Source: an uncultured Clostridia bacterium
GTDB taxonomy: Bacteria > Bacillota > Clostridia > Christensenellales > Aristaeellaceae
Assembly: GCA_937894675.1 (NCBI GenBank)
Contig: CALCQO010000047.1
Coordinates: forward strand, 107,170-171,169
Direction: 5' to 3'
DNA length: 64,000 bases
How positions within the stretch are numbered: position 1 is the first letter of the stretch; each line of letters opens with the position of its first letter. A program made the translations under genes and the position numbers. This document shows, piece after piece, positions 47,701-54,224 of the stretch. Under the pieces are notes generated by a model. That model did not search any database and was not told the DNA's origin. It saw only the letters and a list, made by a program, of their open reading frames with translations.

Positions 47701-47854
47701 CGTCTGACAGAACAGCTTTCCGCGCGTTTTCCGCGTTGACAACGGCTTGATCCGCAATGATTCCCTCGGTTATCATGTTGGTACCCGCCAAACTAAAGGC
47801 AGCCACCAGCATGATAATCCCCAAAACCATCCATGCAGGAATCTGTTTCTTCAT
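44705..47854 (-). CDS. rnfG: Giant RnfG with nine tandem FMN-binding domains
   Basis: 1049 residues; ordinary RnfG has about 200 and one FMN-binding domain. A single N-terminal membrane helix (about 8-28) leads into a canonical RnfG domain with the motif TAAT (T163). Eight more FMN-binding domains follow, with motif threonines at T270 and T370 (ISGATVTS), T488, T598, T708, T818 and T928 (ISGATITT), and T1032 in the odd ASFATVTH. Domains 4-8 repeat every 110 residues and are joined by acidic linkers (EEQPAEEVKEEEPAA). ApbE could attach FMN to each threonine, giving up to nine covalent flavins outside the membrane. The ATG at 47854 follows GGAGGGA. It precedes rnfC, an unusual position. Flavin occupancy is inference. 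Confidence 0.9.
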   Translation of the reverse strand: MKKQIPAWMVLGIIMLVAAFSLAGTNMITEGIIADQAVVNAENARKAVLSDADAFEMVEVDPAAPVSSLYIGKNGEEAAGYVGSTTVQGYGGPIEIIAGVREDGTITGINVGGSAFAETAGLGSKAKDANFIDQFAGKQSPIKVVVEGEPKDNTTVDAITAATITTKAVARGVNDIAKFVDGYLHPIGDLSGGFTAGTAKGEADGFAGPVAVEVTFDADAKIEKIVIGDDNFAETPGYGAAALEPAFAEQFVGKQAPLQLGDIEAISGATVTSTAVVDAINHAMQQLAAPAAQFSAGTAASSAEGFAGPVAVEVTFDGDAKIESIKIGDDQFAETAGYGAAALEPAFAEQFVGKQAPLQLSDIEAISGATVTSTAVVDAINAAYQQLLSSEPAEAGEEVVETVEPTEVPAPVEGAVTVSKEGFAGPVAVTVSFEEDGATIKTLAIGDEQFAETPGFGAAAKDAAFIDQFIGKKAPLAIGDIEAISGATITTEAVLEAINEAQGGTVEEQPAEEVKEEEPAAFEGAVTVSKEGFAGPVAVTVSFEEDGATIKTLAIGDDQFAETPGFGEAAKDAAFIDQFIGKKAPLAIGDIEAISGATITTEAVLEAINEAQGGTVEEQPAEEVKEEEPAAFEGAVTVSKEGFAGPVAVTVSFEEDGATIKSLAIGDDQFAETPGFGEAAKDAAFIDQFIGKKAPLAIGDIEAISGATITTEAVLEAINEAQGSKVEEQPAEEVKEEEPAAVEGAVTVSKEGFAGPVAVTVSFEEDGATIKTLTIGDDQFAETPGFGEAAKDATFIDQFIGKKAPLAIDDIEAISGATITTEAVLEAINEAQGGTVEEQPAEEVKEEEPAAFEGAVTVSKEGFAGPVAVTVSFEEDGATIKTLAIGDDQFTETPGFGEAAKDAAFIDQFIGKKAPLAIGDIEAISGATITTEAVLEAINEAQTAGAAGTDEVPSAGEARSASASAKGYAGTVTVNVSFAADGTIESVGIDENDFSDGKSFGAAALDKAYLEQFVGQKAPLKVDAVDAASFATVTHQAVIEAINAAYEGK
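45029..46618. repeat. Five-copy tandem repeat, 330-base period, inside rnfG
   Basis: The same sequence recurs exactly every 330 bases; for example the ccgtggtgat/ccgtggtaat tract starts at 45061, 45391, 45721, 46051 and 46381, and tcctcgaagg at 45231, 45561, 45891, 46221 and 46551. Copies differ at a small number of bases, many of them synonymous. Each unit encodes one FMN-binding domain plus an acidic linker, 110 codons. The near identity points to recent duplication or ongoing gene conversion. An assembler could also miscount the copies. Confidence 0.93.
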
Positions 47855-47875
47855 CGTTCTATCTCCCTCCATCAA

Positions 47876-48499
47876 TTAAATATCGCCTTGGGTTACCCGC
47901 TTGATCATTTGTTCGTCCGGTTCTCTGCCGAGCATCTCACTTGCTGTCATGATTTCACCCCGTTGAATCGCTTCCCTAATGGCGGTGCTGGATACCGCCA
48001 TACCATTTTCCAGGGTAACCGCCGGGACCACCGATAATTGGATGCCGCGCGCATTGCATAAACTCTCCAACTCCTTGGGTCCCGTTTTTCCATGGTATCC
48101 AAAGCGGTGATCATAGCCTGTTATTATATGGGTAACACGCATCGCTTTGAGCAGCACCTGATCCAGAAAATCATCGCCGGACATTTCCATCATCTGCTTG
48201 TCGAAATGGCTGACAGCAACTGTGTCAACACCAAGGGAGAACAGAAGAGATACTTTTTCCTTAAACGGCGTAAGTTCCAGGTCAGCTTTTCCTGCGCGAA
48301 TAATATGTACAGGCGATTCGTCATAGGTATGGACACAAACCAACGCGCCGGTTTGGGCCTTTGCTTGCAGCGCTGTTTGAATCAGCTTCTGATGCCCTTT
48401 GTGTACTCCATCAAAAAAACCCAGGCACACGATTACATCCTGATTGTCCTGTGGTTTCTGACCTACCCATTGAATCAAACTGTACATCCACCTATTCAT
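47876..48499 (-). CDS. FAD synthetase domain protein (RibF N-terminal half, no riboflavin kinase)
   Basis: 207 residues. The nucleotidyltransferase signature CLGFFDGVHKGHQKLI (G27-H36 core), TGYDHRFGYHGKTG and SSTAIREAI (170-178) mark the FMN adenylyltransferase domain of RibF. It ends at MLGREPDEQMIKRV, where bifunctional RibF (about 310 residues) would continue into riboflavin kinase, so it should make FAD from FMN only. It is first in the rnf operon, 21 bases before rnfG. FAD is the donor used by ApbE, so local FAD supply for flavinylation is the likely reason for its place. ATG at 48499; an ATG four codons in is possible. Confidence 0.85.
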   Translation of the reverse strand: MNRWMYSLIQWVGQKPQDNQDVIVCLGFFDGVHKGHQKLIQTALQAKAQTGALVCVHTYDESPVHIIRAGKADLELTPFKEKVSLLFSLGVDTVAVSHFDKQMMEMSGDDFLDQVLLKAMRVTHIITGYDHRFGYHGKTGPKELESLCNARGIQLSVVPAVTLENGMAVSSTAIREAIQRGEIMTASEMLGREPDEQMIKRVTQGDI

Positions 48500-48512
48500 G
48501 CATTATTCCATT

Positions 48513-48533
48513 GATACCACGCAGAATGGTATC
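48513..48533. promoter_or_regulatory. Inverted repeat overlapping the rnf promoter -10 (candidate operator)
   Basis: GATACCA (48513-48519), seven bases, TGGTATC (48527-48533): a perfect 7-base inverted repeat that covers the -10 box and the start of transcription. It does not look like a Rex site. A hairpin role is less likely because no T tract follows. The binding protein is unknown. Confidence 0.5.
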
Positions 48534-48554
48534 ACGCAATAGGATTGATGTCAA
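48526..48554 (-). promoter_or_regulatory. Promoter of the ribF-like/rnfGCDEAB operon
   Basis: Minus strand: consensus -35 TTGACA (48549-48554), 17-base spacer, -10 TACCAT (48526-48531). The next 20 bases lead directly to the first gene, so the leader is short. Confidence 0.72.
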
Positions 48555-48621
48555 GACGATGCTATGCAGAATCCATGAATGAATAATCATATTTGGGTAG
48601 TAGAGTATTGCTTTTTACCAT

Positions 48622-48655
48622 ATAAAAATCCCCCGCGGAGCGCTCCGCGGGGGAT
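48622..48655 (-). terminator. Intrinsic terminator after the DUF3048 gene
   Basis: A 28-base perfect palindrome ATCCCCCGCGGAGCGC... (48628-48655) forms a very GC-rich stem, followed on the minus strand by TTTTTATATGG. It ends the LCP-DUF3048 operon. Confidence 0.9.
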
Positions 48656-48671
48656 GAAGAAAACTCGGTTC

Positions 48672-50501
48672 TTACTTGACTTTCAGATAGTCCTTGTTGA
48701 TGACAGGATAATCGGTATTCACTACCACCTGCTGACCATCCGTTGTGGTAATCTTAACAGCCTTCGCATAGCCGGATTTGAGCTCCGCGGGCAACTCATA
48801 AGCGCCTTCCGCGCCAATCATGCGCTCCGTTACACCATCCATATCCAATTCCAGGGAACCCGCCAGCGGACGCCGCACATTGGTGAAATACCAAGCGTAG
48901 TTTGTGCCGTCCATCGAGGAGTAGGAAAGATTCTCCGGTCTTCCAAAGAGATTGGTAAATGTATAGGTGCCCGTGCCCGATCCCTTTGTGAAGCCCTGCG
49001 GCAGCGCGGAGGCATCCAGGTCCGCTCCCTTGTAAGCGGCGAACACCTTGGCGTCTGTCATGTTATTCTCAGAGATAATCTTGGTGTCGTAAGGCTTCGC
49101 CAAATCACCGGTAGCTGACTTGGTAACGCTAAGGCCATAGAAACCACGGGTTTTTCCGATAATCCGGCCGTACACCCTGAATTGAGTAACCCCATTGGTA
49201 TCCGTGAAAGCATAGATTGTGGGCTCAAAGCCTTCCAGTTTGATGGGCGTATAATACTGAATCACAGACTTCTGAGGGGCTTTGGCGAACTCGAAATCAA
49301 CGTTCATCTTGGGGCCAAGGATGACAACCGCGCTGGCATCGCCCTGATTGGCTTCGGAAATCTTATCAATGTCTTCCTTTTCCGGGGGATTCAGCCTGGC
49401 GTTCTTTTTCGCTTCCTCAAAGAAGGCTTTGATGTCACCAATTTCGCCGTCAATGGATATCTGCGACTTGTCATCTGTCAGGATAATCCAGGTTTTGCCG
49501 CGCTGCAGTTTGATTTCGTTTCCTTCAGAATCATAGAATACCGTACGGCTGTTCAGGGATCCGCGGGTCCATGCACCGGGAATGTAGCGGCCGCCCATAA
49601 AGATTTCCGCAGCGCCATGGCCAACTACGTCAGGCAGCAAGGGGTTTAATGAACTGTTATTAAAGGTTAGGCGCGTGCGCTGCACAATAATGTTGCTGTA
49701 TGGAATGGCTACGCCCGGATTCAATAAATCCTCATACACACCCTTCTCTGTATATCGGGTGTAGGTGTTGGTAGCTGCGTCATAGGCGAAGGAAGAACTG
49801 GTATCCGCGTTCCCTTTATGAATCACATTCATCCTATTTGCGACTACACCCATGGTGGGCAATTCATCACTGAACAGGAAGGGGCGCACAGGGAAAGGAT
49901 AGTTCAAGGAAGCAAGCACTTCTGTATACAGTTTTTGCACAAATACGGATACGTTATGCGGCGCGCGATGATACTTTACCCTGGCAAAGTAGTCCATATA
50001 CCTGTTGCCAATGCCATCGATTGCCAATTGCTTATCGTTGACACCATATTTACGCAAAGCTTCACGCAGGTCACTGCCTGCGGCTTCCTGTTTTCCAAAG
50101 AACAGAAACGCGCCGTCCCATTCTTCGCGAAGATCAGCGTGCAGAACACGGCCGGAACGGACAGGACCCGCTTCAGCAGGATACTGATCCGAGAAAACAG
50201 CCGTAAAACGTGTCCACCCTTGTCCCTGGATCGGTGCTTCATACATGATGTCAGCTGAACCAATACCCCACTGAGGCAATGCGGCCAGGTTATTATCAAT
50301 CTGTACAAGAATAGGCGCATATGTCTCGCTGGCTTTCGGCAAACCGGTAGTCGGGCTTTCCCCGGGGATTACCGGATTGTTGCCAATAGAGGGAACAACA
50401 CCTACATTGCGATTCATAACAACCGGCAGGATTTCAGACGAGCCAACCGCTGCAGGAAGGAGCAATGCGGCCATCAGGAGAATTAACAGGATCTTTTTCA
50501 T
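48672..50501 (-). CDS. Secreted DUF3048 protein (YerB-like)
   Basis: 609 residues from the ATG at 50499-50501, with AGAGG upstream. A signal peptide covers about 1-21. The DUF3048 core is visible as TTGLPKASETYAPILVQIDN, GIGSADIMYEAP, GPVRSGRVLHAD and, later, KMNVDFEFAKAPQ near the C-terminal domain. YerB-type proteins are extracellular and often lipoproteins, but I see no lipobox here. An extra C-terminal part of about 200 residues (YGLSVTKSATGDL, NTDYPVINKDYLKVK) is not part of the usual domain. Function is unknown; the LCP neighbour suggests a cell-envelope role. Confidence 0.78.
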   Translation of the reverse strand: MKKILLILLMAALLLPAAVGSSEILPVVMNRNVGVVPSIGNNPVIPGESPTTGLPKASETYAPILVQIDNNLAALPQWGIGSADIMYEAPIQGQGWTRFTAVFSDQYPAEAGPVRSGRVLHADLREEWDGAFLFFGKQEAAGSDLREALRKYGVNDKQLAIDGIGNRYMDYFARVKYHRAPHNVSVFVQKLYTEVLASLNYPFPVRPFLFSDELPTMGVVANRMNVIHKGNADTSSSFAYDAATNTYTRYTEKGVYEDLLNPGVAIPYSNIIVQRTRLTFNNSSLNPLLPDVVGHGAAEIFMGGRYIPGAWTRGSLNSRTVFYDSEGNEIKLQRGKTWIILTDDKSQISIDGEIGDIKAFFEEAKKNARLNPPEKEDIDKISEANQGDASAVVILGPKMNVDFEFAKAPQKSVIQYYTPIKLEGFEPTIYAFTDTNGVTQFRVYGRIIGKTRGFYGLSVTKSATGDLAKPYDTKIISENNMTDAKVFAAYKGADLDASALPQGFTKGSGTGTYTFTNLFGRPENLSYSSMDGTNYAWYFTNVRRPLAGSLELDMDGVTERMIGAEGAYELPAELKSGYAKAVKITTTDGQQVVVNTDYPVINKDYLKVK

Positions 50502-50530
50502 TTTTACCTCTTTCATCAGGTTTATTAGCA

Positions 50531-51616
50531 TTATTTAGCGGGGGAAAATGTCAGAGTCGGCGTGGCTTCATCATATGACAAAGTGATGTTCATATCATTC
50601 TGACACCAGGTAATGGTTCTATTCTCATCAATCCCTATAGGATCAAAGTAGCGGATGTAAAGGGATACAAAGATTGAGTAATAACGCTGTAAGCCATCAA
50701 ATGTGTAGGTTATAGACTCCAAACCGCTTTCGCCAAACTGATAAGACGACTTAGCAGGTACTCTGTATAACTGATCTTTTTCGAGGACAATTTCGTCCTC
50801 ATTCGCCTGCGCTTTTAGAAGCGTGGAGGCCTGTTGGCTGCTCATCCCCCAGGCTGTACCGCGCAAAGCTTCGAAGTTCGTATCCGCAACCAGCGCAGGA
50901 TCTGTCCCTTCAAAACCATGAATATACTTGGAACGCTGGCTGTACTCATCACTGTACTCTTTGGCGATTCGGATGAGTTTCCATTCTCCCTCTACCTGTA
51001 TAAAGTGAAATCTTTCGTTGTAGTACTCATACCAGTCCTCCTCTTCAAAGAAGAACATCATGATTCGGTAAGGATACTGAACGCCATTAATCCGGACAAA
51101 ATAATCCTGGTGGCTTTCTACCATATTGGAGACATCCGTGTTCTCAAAGCCTGGCAGATTTTTTAAATCCTGAAACCCTTGAGCTCCATCCATCCCGCTG
51201 AGGATTCGAAGCGCTTTGATTTGATCCGCTCGGTCGAGTGCTTTCAACTGTTTTTCAAACTGCAGAGCATAACCGGTGTAGTTGAAGCTGACAATGGGAG
51301 GATACCCTTCCATTTTTCCGTCTACGCAATCAAGCAATTTTTCCATTGCGACTTCAAACGATGCGTTTTTCTCGTTAATCAGCTCTGGGGCGTTGACATT
51401 CAGGCCGCGATAGGGTTCTTCATAAGGAATAAGCCGATAATAGGTGAAACCATAAATCTCAAAGTCAGCAAGATGGTTGTCGACATGAATGGTCATAAAC
51501 TCGCCAACTTCCGGGTGAGTAAATGCCCCTGCTTCATCTGTTGCTAATGCGTTGATGCTAAATGTAAAGAGTAAGGTGAAACAAATCAGCCATAGTGAAA
51601 TTTTTTTTACTTTCAT
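50531..51616 (-). CDS. Secreted protein of unknown function
   Basis: 361 residues from the ATG at 51614-51616, which has GAGAGGAGA upstream. A clear signal peptide (about 1-25, ending INALA) is followed by a globular region rich in Tyr, Phe, Asp and Glu, for example FFFEEEDWYEYYNERFHFIQ. The segment FIQVEGEWKLIRIAKEYS resembles beta-rich secreted lipocalin-like or nuclear-transport-factor-like modules only in general style. I recognise no family. It lies between an LCP gene and the DUF3048 gene, probably in one transcript. Base composition is lower in GC than the surrounding housekeeping genes. Confidence 0.7.
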   Translation of the reverse strand: MKVKKISLWLICFTLLFTFSINALATDEAGAFTHPEVGEFMTIHVDNHLADFEIYGFTYYRLIPYEEPYRGLNVNAPELINEKNASFEVAMEKLLDCVDGKMEGYPPIVSFNYTGYALQFEKQLKALDRADQIKALRILSGMDGAQGFQDLKNLPGFENTDVSNMVESHQDYFVRINGVQYPYRIMMFFFEEEDWYEYYNERFHFIQVEGEWKLIRIAKEYSDEYSQRSKYIHGFEGTDPALVADTNFEALRGTAWGMSSQQASTLLKAQANEDEIVLEKDQLYRVPAKSSYQFGESGLESITYTFDGLQRYYSIFVSLYIRYFDPIGIDENRTITWCQNDMNITLSYDEATPTLTFSPAK

Positions 51617-51642
51617 AATGTCTCCTCTCATCATTAACACAT

Positions 51643-52518
51643 TCACTCAAATAGAAACGCGTGAACAGCAGAAATCTCTTCCTCCATATTGTCAGCGACG
51701 ACAACCTGGTGGAAACCTGCTCGCTGACGGGAAAACGGTGTGATTGGCGAACGCTTGTAAATAAACTTCTCAGCGTCATTCGCTTGCACATCCTGCGTTA
51801 ATGTGATTATTTCCCCCATCGTAATGTTAGTCTTTACATGGGGGAGCACTTTGTCAATTACATCCAAAGCTTCATCAAGCGATATTTCAGCAAGTTTGGC
51901 CAATCCCGCCTTAACAGCCCGCTGTTGGCGATTGTTCCGTTGCGTGTTTGACTCAATATTATCTATATCATTGTTTCTTACGCCAATGAAAGCCCAGGTT
52001 TCAGGTCCGTTTAAAAGGTTCATGCCTGCTTTAACATGCTTGAGGCCGTAGTAACTGAGGATTCCATCAATAAAAGAATTGACTTCCTCAACCTCTTCCT
52101 CAAAGACTTCGACTTCTAGGCCGCCAATCGCGTCCACAGCCTCAATCAGCCTCGTTATATCAATCTGAATATATTTGTCAATTTTCAGATTGAGTAATTC
52201 ATTTACTTCGCTCATGCAAAGCTCAGGTCCGCCAAAATAGGTAGCTGTCGCCAGTTTGTTCTCTCCGTTTCCATCAGGTAATGTTACCAGGTAGTCACGT
52301 TCGACACTGAGCAGTTTCACAGCACCGGTATCAGGGTGAAGATTCAGTACGTAAATAGCATCTGCACGGCTCATTTCTTCCTCGCCCGAGATTTCGTACC
52401 CCAAATCATCCGTACCCAGCAGCAGAATGTTGATAACACTTTTTTCTTCAGCAAGAGCTAGTTGATTGACACCAAGCAGAAGCATACAAACCATCAGAAA
52501 CACAATAAATCGCTTCAT
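51643..52518 (-). CDS. Divergent LytR-CpsA-Psr (LCP) family protein
   Basis: 291 residues from the ATG at 52516-52518, seven bases after GAGG. A signal peptide ends near LALAEE. LCP motifs are LLLGTDDLGYEISG, SRADAIYVL, SVERDYLVTLPDG, NKLATATYFGG and NRQQRAVKAGL. The usual SYARxR motif is changed to WAFIGVRNND, so the active-site arginine is kept but the tyrosine is not. It heads the operon that continues with the unknown secreted protein and DUF3048. Probably a cell-wall polymer ligase or a relative with altered specificity. Confidence 0.83.
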   Translation of the reverse strand: MKRFIVFLMVCMLLLGVNQLALAEEKSVINILLLGTDDLGYEISGEEEMSRADAIYVLNLHPDTGAVKLLSVERDYLVTLPDGNGENKLATATYFGGPELCMSEVNELLNLKIDKYIQIDITRLIEAVDAIGGLEVEVFEEEVEEVNSFIDGILSYYGLKHVKAGMNLLNGPETWAFIGVRNNDIDNIESNTQRNNRQQRAVKAGLAKLAEISLDEALDVIDKVLPHVKTNITMGEIITLTQDVQANDAEKFIYKRSPITPFSRQRAGFHQVVVADNMEEEISAVHAFLFE

Positions 52519-52546
52519 CATCACACCTCACAAATTCACAAGATAC

Positions 52547-52574
52547 ATTATAATTCTTAATACAGCTTTGTCAA
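52547..52574 (-). promoter_or_regulatory. Promoter of the LCP/DUF3048 operon
   Basis: Minus strand: consensus -35 TTGACA (52569-52574), 16-base spacer, consensus -10 TATAAT (52547-52552). Confidence 0.8.
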
Positions 52575-52666
52575 GATACGTCAGAATTGTTACAATTGAT
52601 TGTAGGTTTCATGGCGGATGCTTGCGCTGGTTTGTAAAACCTAAGAAAGAAAAGGCTTCCTATCCC

Positions 52667-52695
52667 TTGATTAACCTGCATTCTTCCGATATGAT
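52667..52695 (+). promoter_or_regulatory. Promoter of the MFS transporter gene
   Basis: -35 TTGATT (52667-52672), 17-base spacer, -10 TATGAT (52690-52695). It places the transcript start near 52702 and rules out the far-upstream start of the open frame. Confidence 0.6.
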
Positions 52696-52729
52696 GTATC
52701 CATTACCGACTTACCGGAGGATGGAACGA

Positions 52730-53965
52730 TTGTCGCGAAAAGAGGTTACCCCATTCCGGATTGAAACCAACTACGCGGGGGTCCAGATTACCTTCTGGCT
52801 CAGCAACCTGGCTTATGCCGGCTTTACAGCCGTTTTCCTTTCCTCCAAAGGATTTTCAGATACACAGATTGGATTTACCAGTTCCCTTCTTTCCTCCCTG
52901 GCCATTGCCATCCAGCTTTTTACATCGAACTACTCGGACTTGCACCAGCATGTTCCTATTAAAAAGATTATGACAGCCCTAATTCTGTTGGCGATGGTCT
53001 GCGGCGCTGTCATCATGTCCCTTCCCCTGCCCATCGCCATGATGACCCTTGTGTTTTCTCTGGGCGGGGCGGTGCAAAGCGCGAATGTTGGCTTAATGAA
53101 CGCCCAGTTCATGCAGTACGCGAACGCGGGCATCCCCGTCAATTTCGGCTGGCCAAGGGGCATCGGATCCTTGATATATGCCATTGCCGCTTATTTTCTG
53201 GGCATCATGCTGGAGAAGCACTCCCCGTCATTCCTGATGCCACTTTTCCTCGTCCTGGCCGCCATCACCATCGGGGTTATCCTGATAATGCCCAATGTGC
53301 AGGAAGTAGGGCGCAGGAGCGCTTCGCTGTATGTTCAGGAAAAACACAGCGACCGTACCACCTATGGCCAGATGCTGAAAAGCAATCATGTACTGGTGCT
53401 GTTTCTGCTGGCCAGCGTCCTGCTGTATTTCGGACAGGGGCCTGTGATGCTCTTTTTAATCCGCGTTGTGCAGGGCGCGGGCGGCGGCGGCAGAGAACTA
53501 GGCATCAGCATGCTGCTGCAATCTGGCATCGAAATGCCCGCCATGCTGCTGACCCCGTGGCTGATGAAAAAAATCAAGGCACGTTATCTGCTGCTGTTCT
53601 CCTTTTTTATGTATGTCATCAAAATGATTCTGCTTTACCGCGCCCAAAGCATGTCGGTAGTCTATATCGCGATGGTGCTCAGCATTTTCTGCTATGGTCT
53701 GTACGGAGTGTGTTCCGCGTATTTTGTCAACAACATCGTACGCAGCGGCGAGAAAGTACGGGCGCAGGGGCTGGTGATCCTTTGCAGCAGCCTGGGCGGC
53801 ATCCTGGGCAACCTGCTGGGCGGATACATCATGGATACCGCAGGTTTGAAACCACTGCTGAACATCAGCTGGATGATTGTTCTTCTTTCTGCCCTTATGA
53901 TGCTGTCCTGCGCAATCGCGCAGAACATGGTGGAAAGAAAAGCGGCGGGCTTGCCTAAAAACTAA
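52730..53965 (+). CDS. Major facilitator superfamily transporter
   Basis: 411 residues with about twelve hydrophobic helices. The open frame begins at 52466, but the promoter and GGAGG (52716-52720) favour the TTG at 52730, nine bases downstream; the ATG at 52721 touches the ribosome site and is less likely. Features are a QITFWLSNLAYAGFTAVFL first helix, PVNFGWPRGIGSLIYAIAAY in helix 5 and VRAQGLVILCSSLGGILGN in the C-terminal half. This resembles the LacY/MFS_1-like branch, but the cargo cannot be inferred. It is a single-gene unit before the pheST T-box. Confidence 0.82.
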   Translation: MSRKEVTPFRIETNYAGVQITFWLSNLAYAGFTAVFLSSKGFSDTQIGFTSSLLSSLAIAIQLFTSNYSDLHQHVPIKKIMTALILLAMVCGAVIMSLPLPIAMMTLVFSLGGAVQSANVGLMNAQFMQYANAGIPVNFGWPRGIGSLIYAIAAYFLGIMLEKHSPSFLMPLFLVLAAITIGVILIMPNVQEVGRRSASLYVQEKHSDRTTYGQMLKSNHVLVLFLLASVLLYFGQGPVMLFLIRVVQGAGGGGRELGISMLLQSGIEMPAMLLTPWLMKKIKARYLLLFSFFMYVIKMILLYRAQSMSVVYIAMVLSIFCYGLYGVCSAYFVNNIVRSGEKVRAQGLVILCSSLGGILGNLLGGYIMDTAGLKPLLNISWMIVLLSALMMLSCAIAQNMVERKAAGLPKN

Positions 53966-53980
53966 CTGGTATGCTATAAT
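53951..53980 (+). promoter_or_regulatory. Promoter of the pheST T-box transcript
   Basis: -10 TATAAT (53975-53980) with an extended TGC before it, and -35 TTGCCT (53951-53956) at an 18-base spacing. The -35 lies in the last codons of the MFS gene. Confidence 0.6.
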
Positions 53981-53997
53981 CCCAATGTTGTGATGAG

Positions 53998-54212
53998 GAA
54001 GAGAGTATGCCTGACAACCGTGCCCAAGAGAGATGCGTCCATCGGCTGAAAGACGCGTTGGCAGCGATACGGCAGAAGTTCACTTCTGAGCACCGCGGGT
54101 GAAAGCAGTAGTCCGCGGCGGGAAGGACCGATATATCCTGTGAGAGGCGGCTTTGCCGCAACTTGGGTGGTACCGCGATGACTCGTCCCATGCACAGCAT
54201 GGGCGATTTTTT
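53998..54212 (+). promoter_or_regulatory. T-box riboswitch of pheST, specifier TTC (Phe)
   Basis: The T-box antiterminator sequence GGGTGGTACCGCG is at 54165-54177. Stem I can be drawn from GAAG (53998-54001) with CTTC (54083-54086) and TGCC (54008-54011) with GGCA (54071-54074). The loop between them has AGAGTA on one side and GAAGTTCA on the other, placing the specifier codon TTC at 54079-54081, which reads tRNA-Phe. Uncharged tRNA-Phe should stabilise the antiterminator and turn on pheST. Confidence 0.93.
54183..54212 (+). terminator. T-box terminator hairpin
   Basis: TCGTCCCATGC pairs with GCATGGGCGA (one bulged base), followed by six T (54207-54212). It is exclusive with the antiterminator. 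Confidence 0.85.
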
Positions 54213-54224
54213 ATGGAGGGAAAC

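Noticed and set aside
52466..52729. N-terminal extension of the MFS protein by 88 codons
   Set aside because: The stretch contains the divergent LCP promoter and the MFS promoter, is not hydrophobic or family-like, and GGAGG at 52716 marks a later start.
54153..54224. Extended PheS start within the T-box
   Set aside because: The frame is open by chance through the antiterminator and terminator. The ATG at 54225 has a strong ribosome site and the normal PheS N-terminus.
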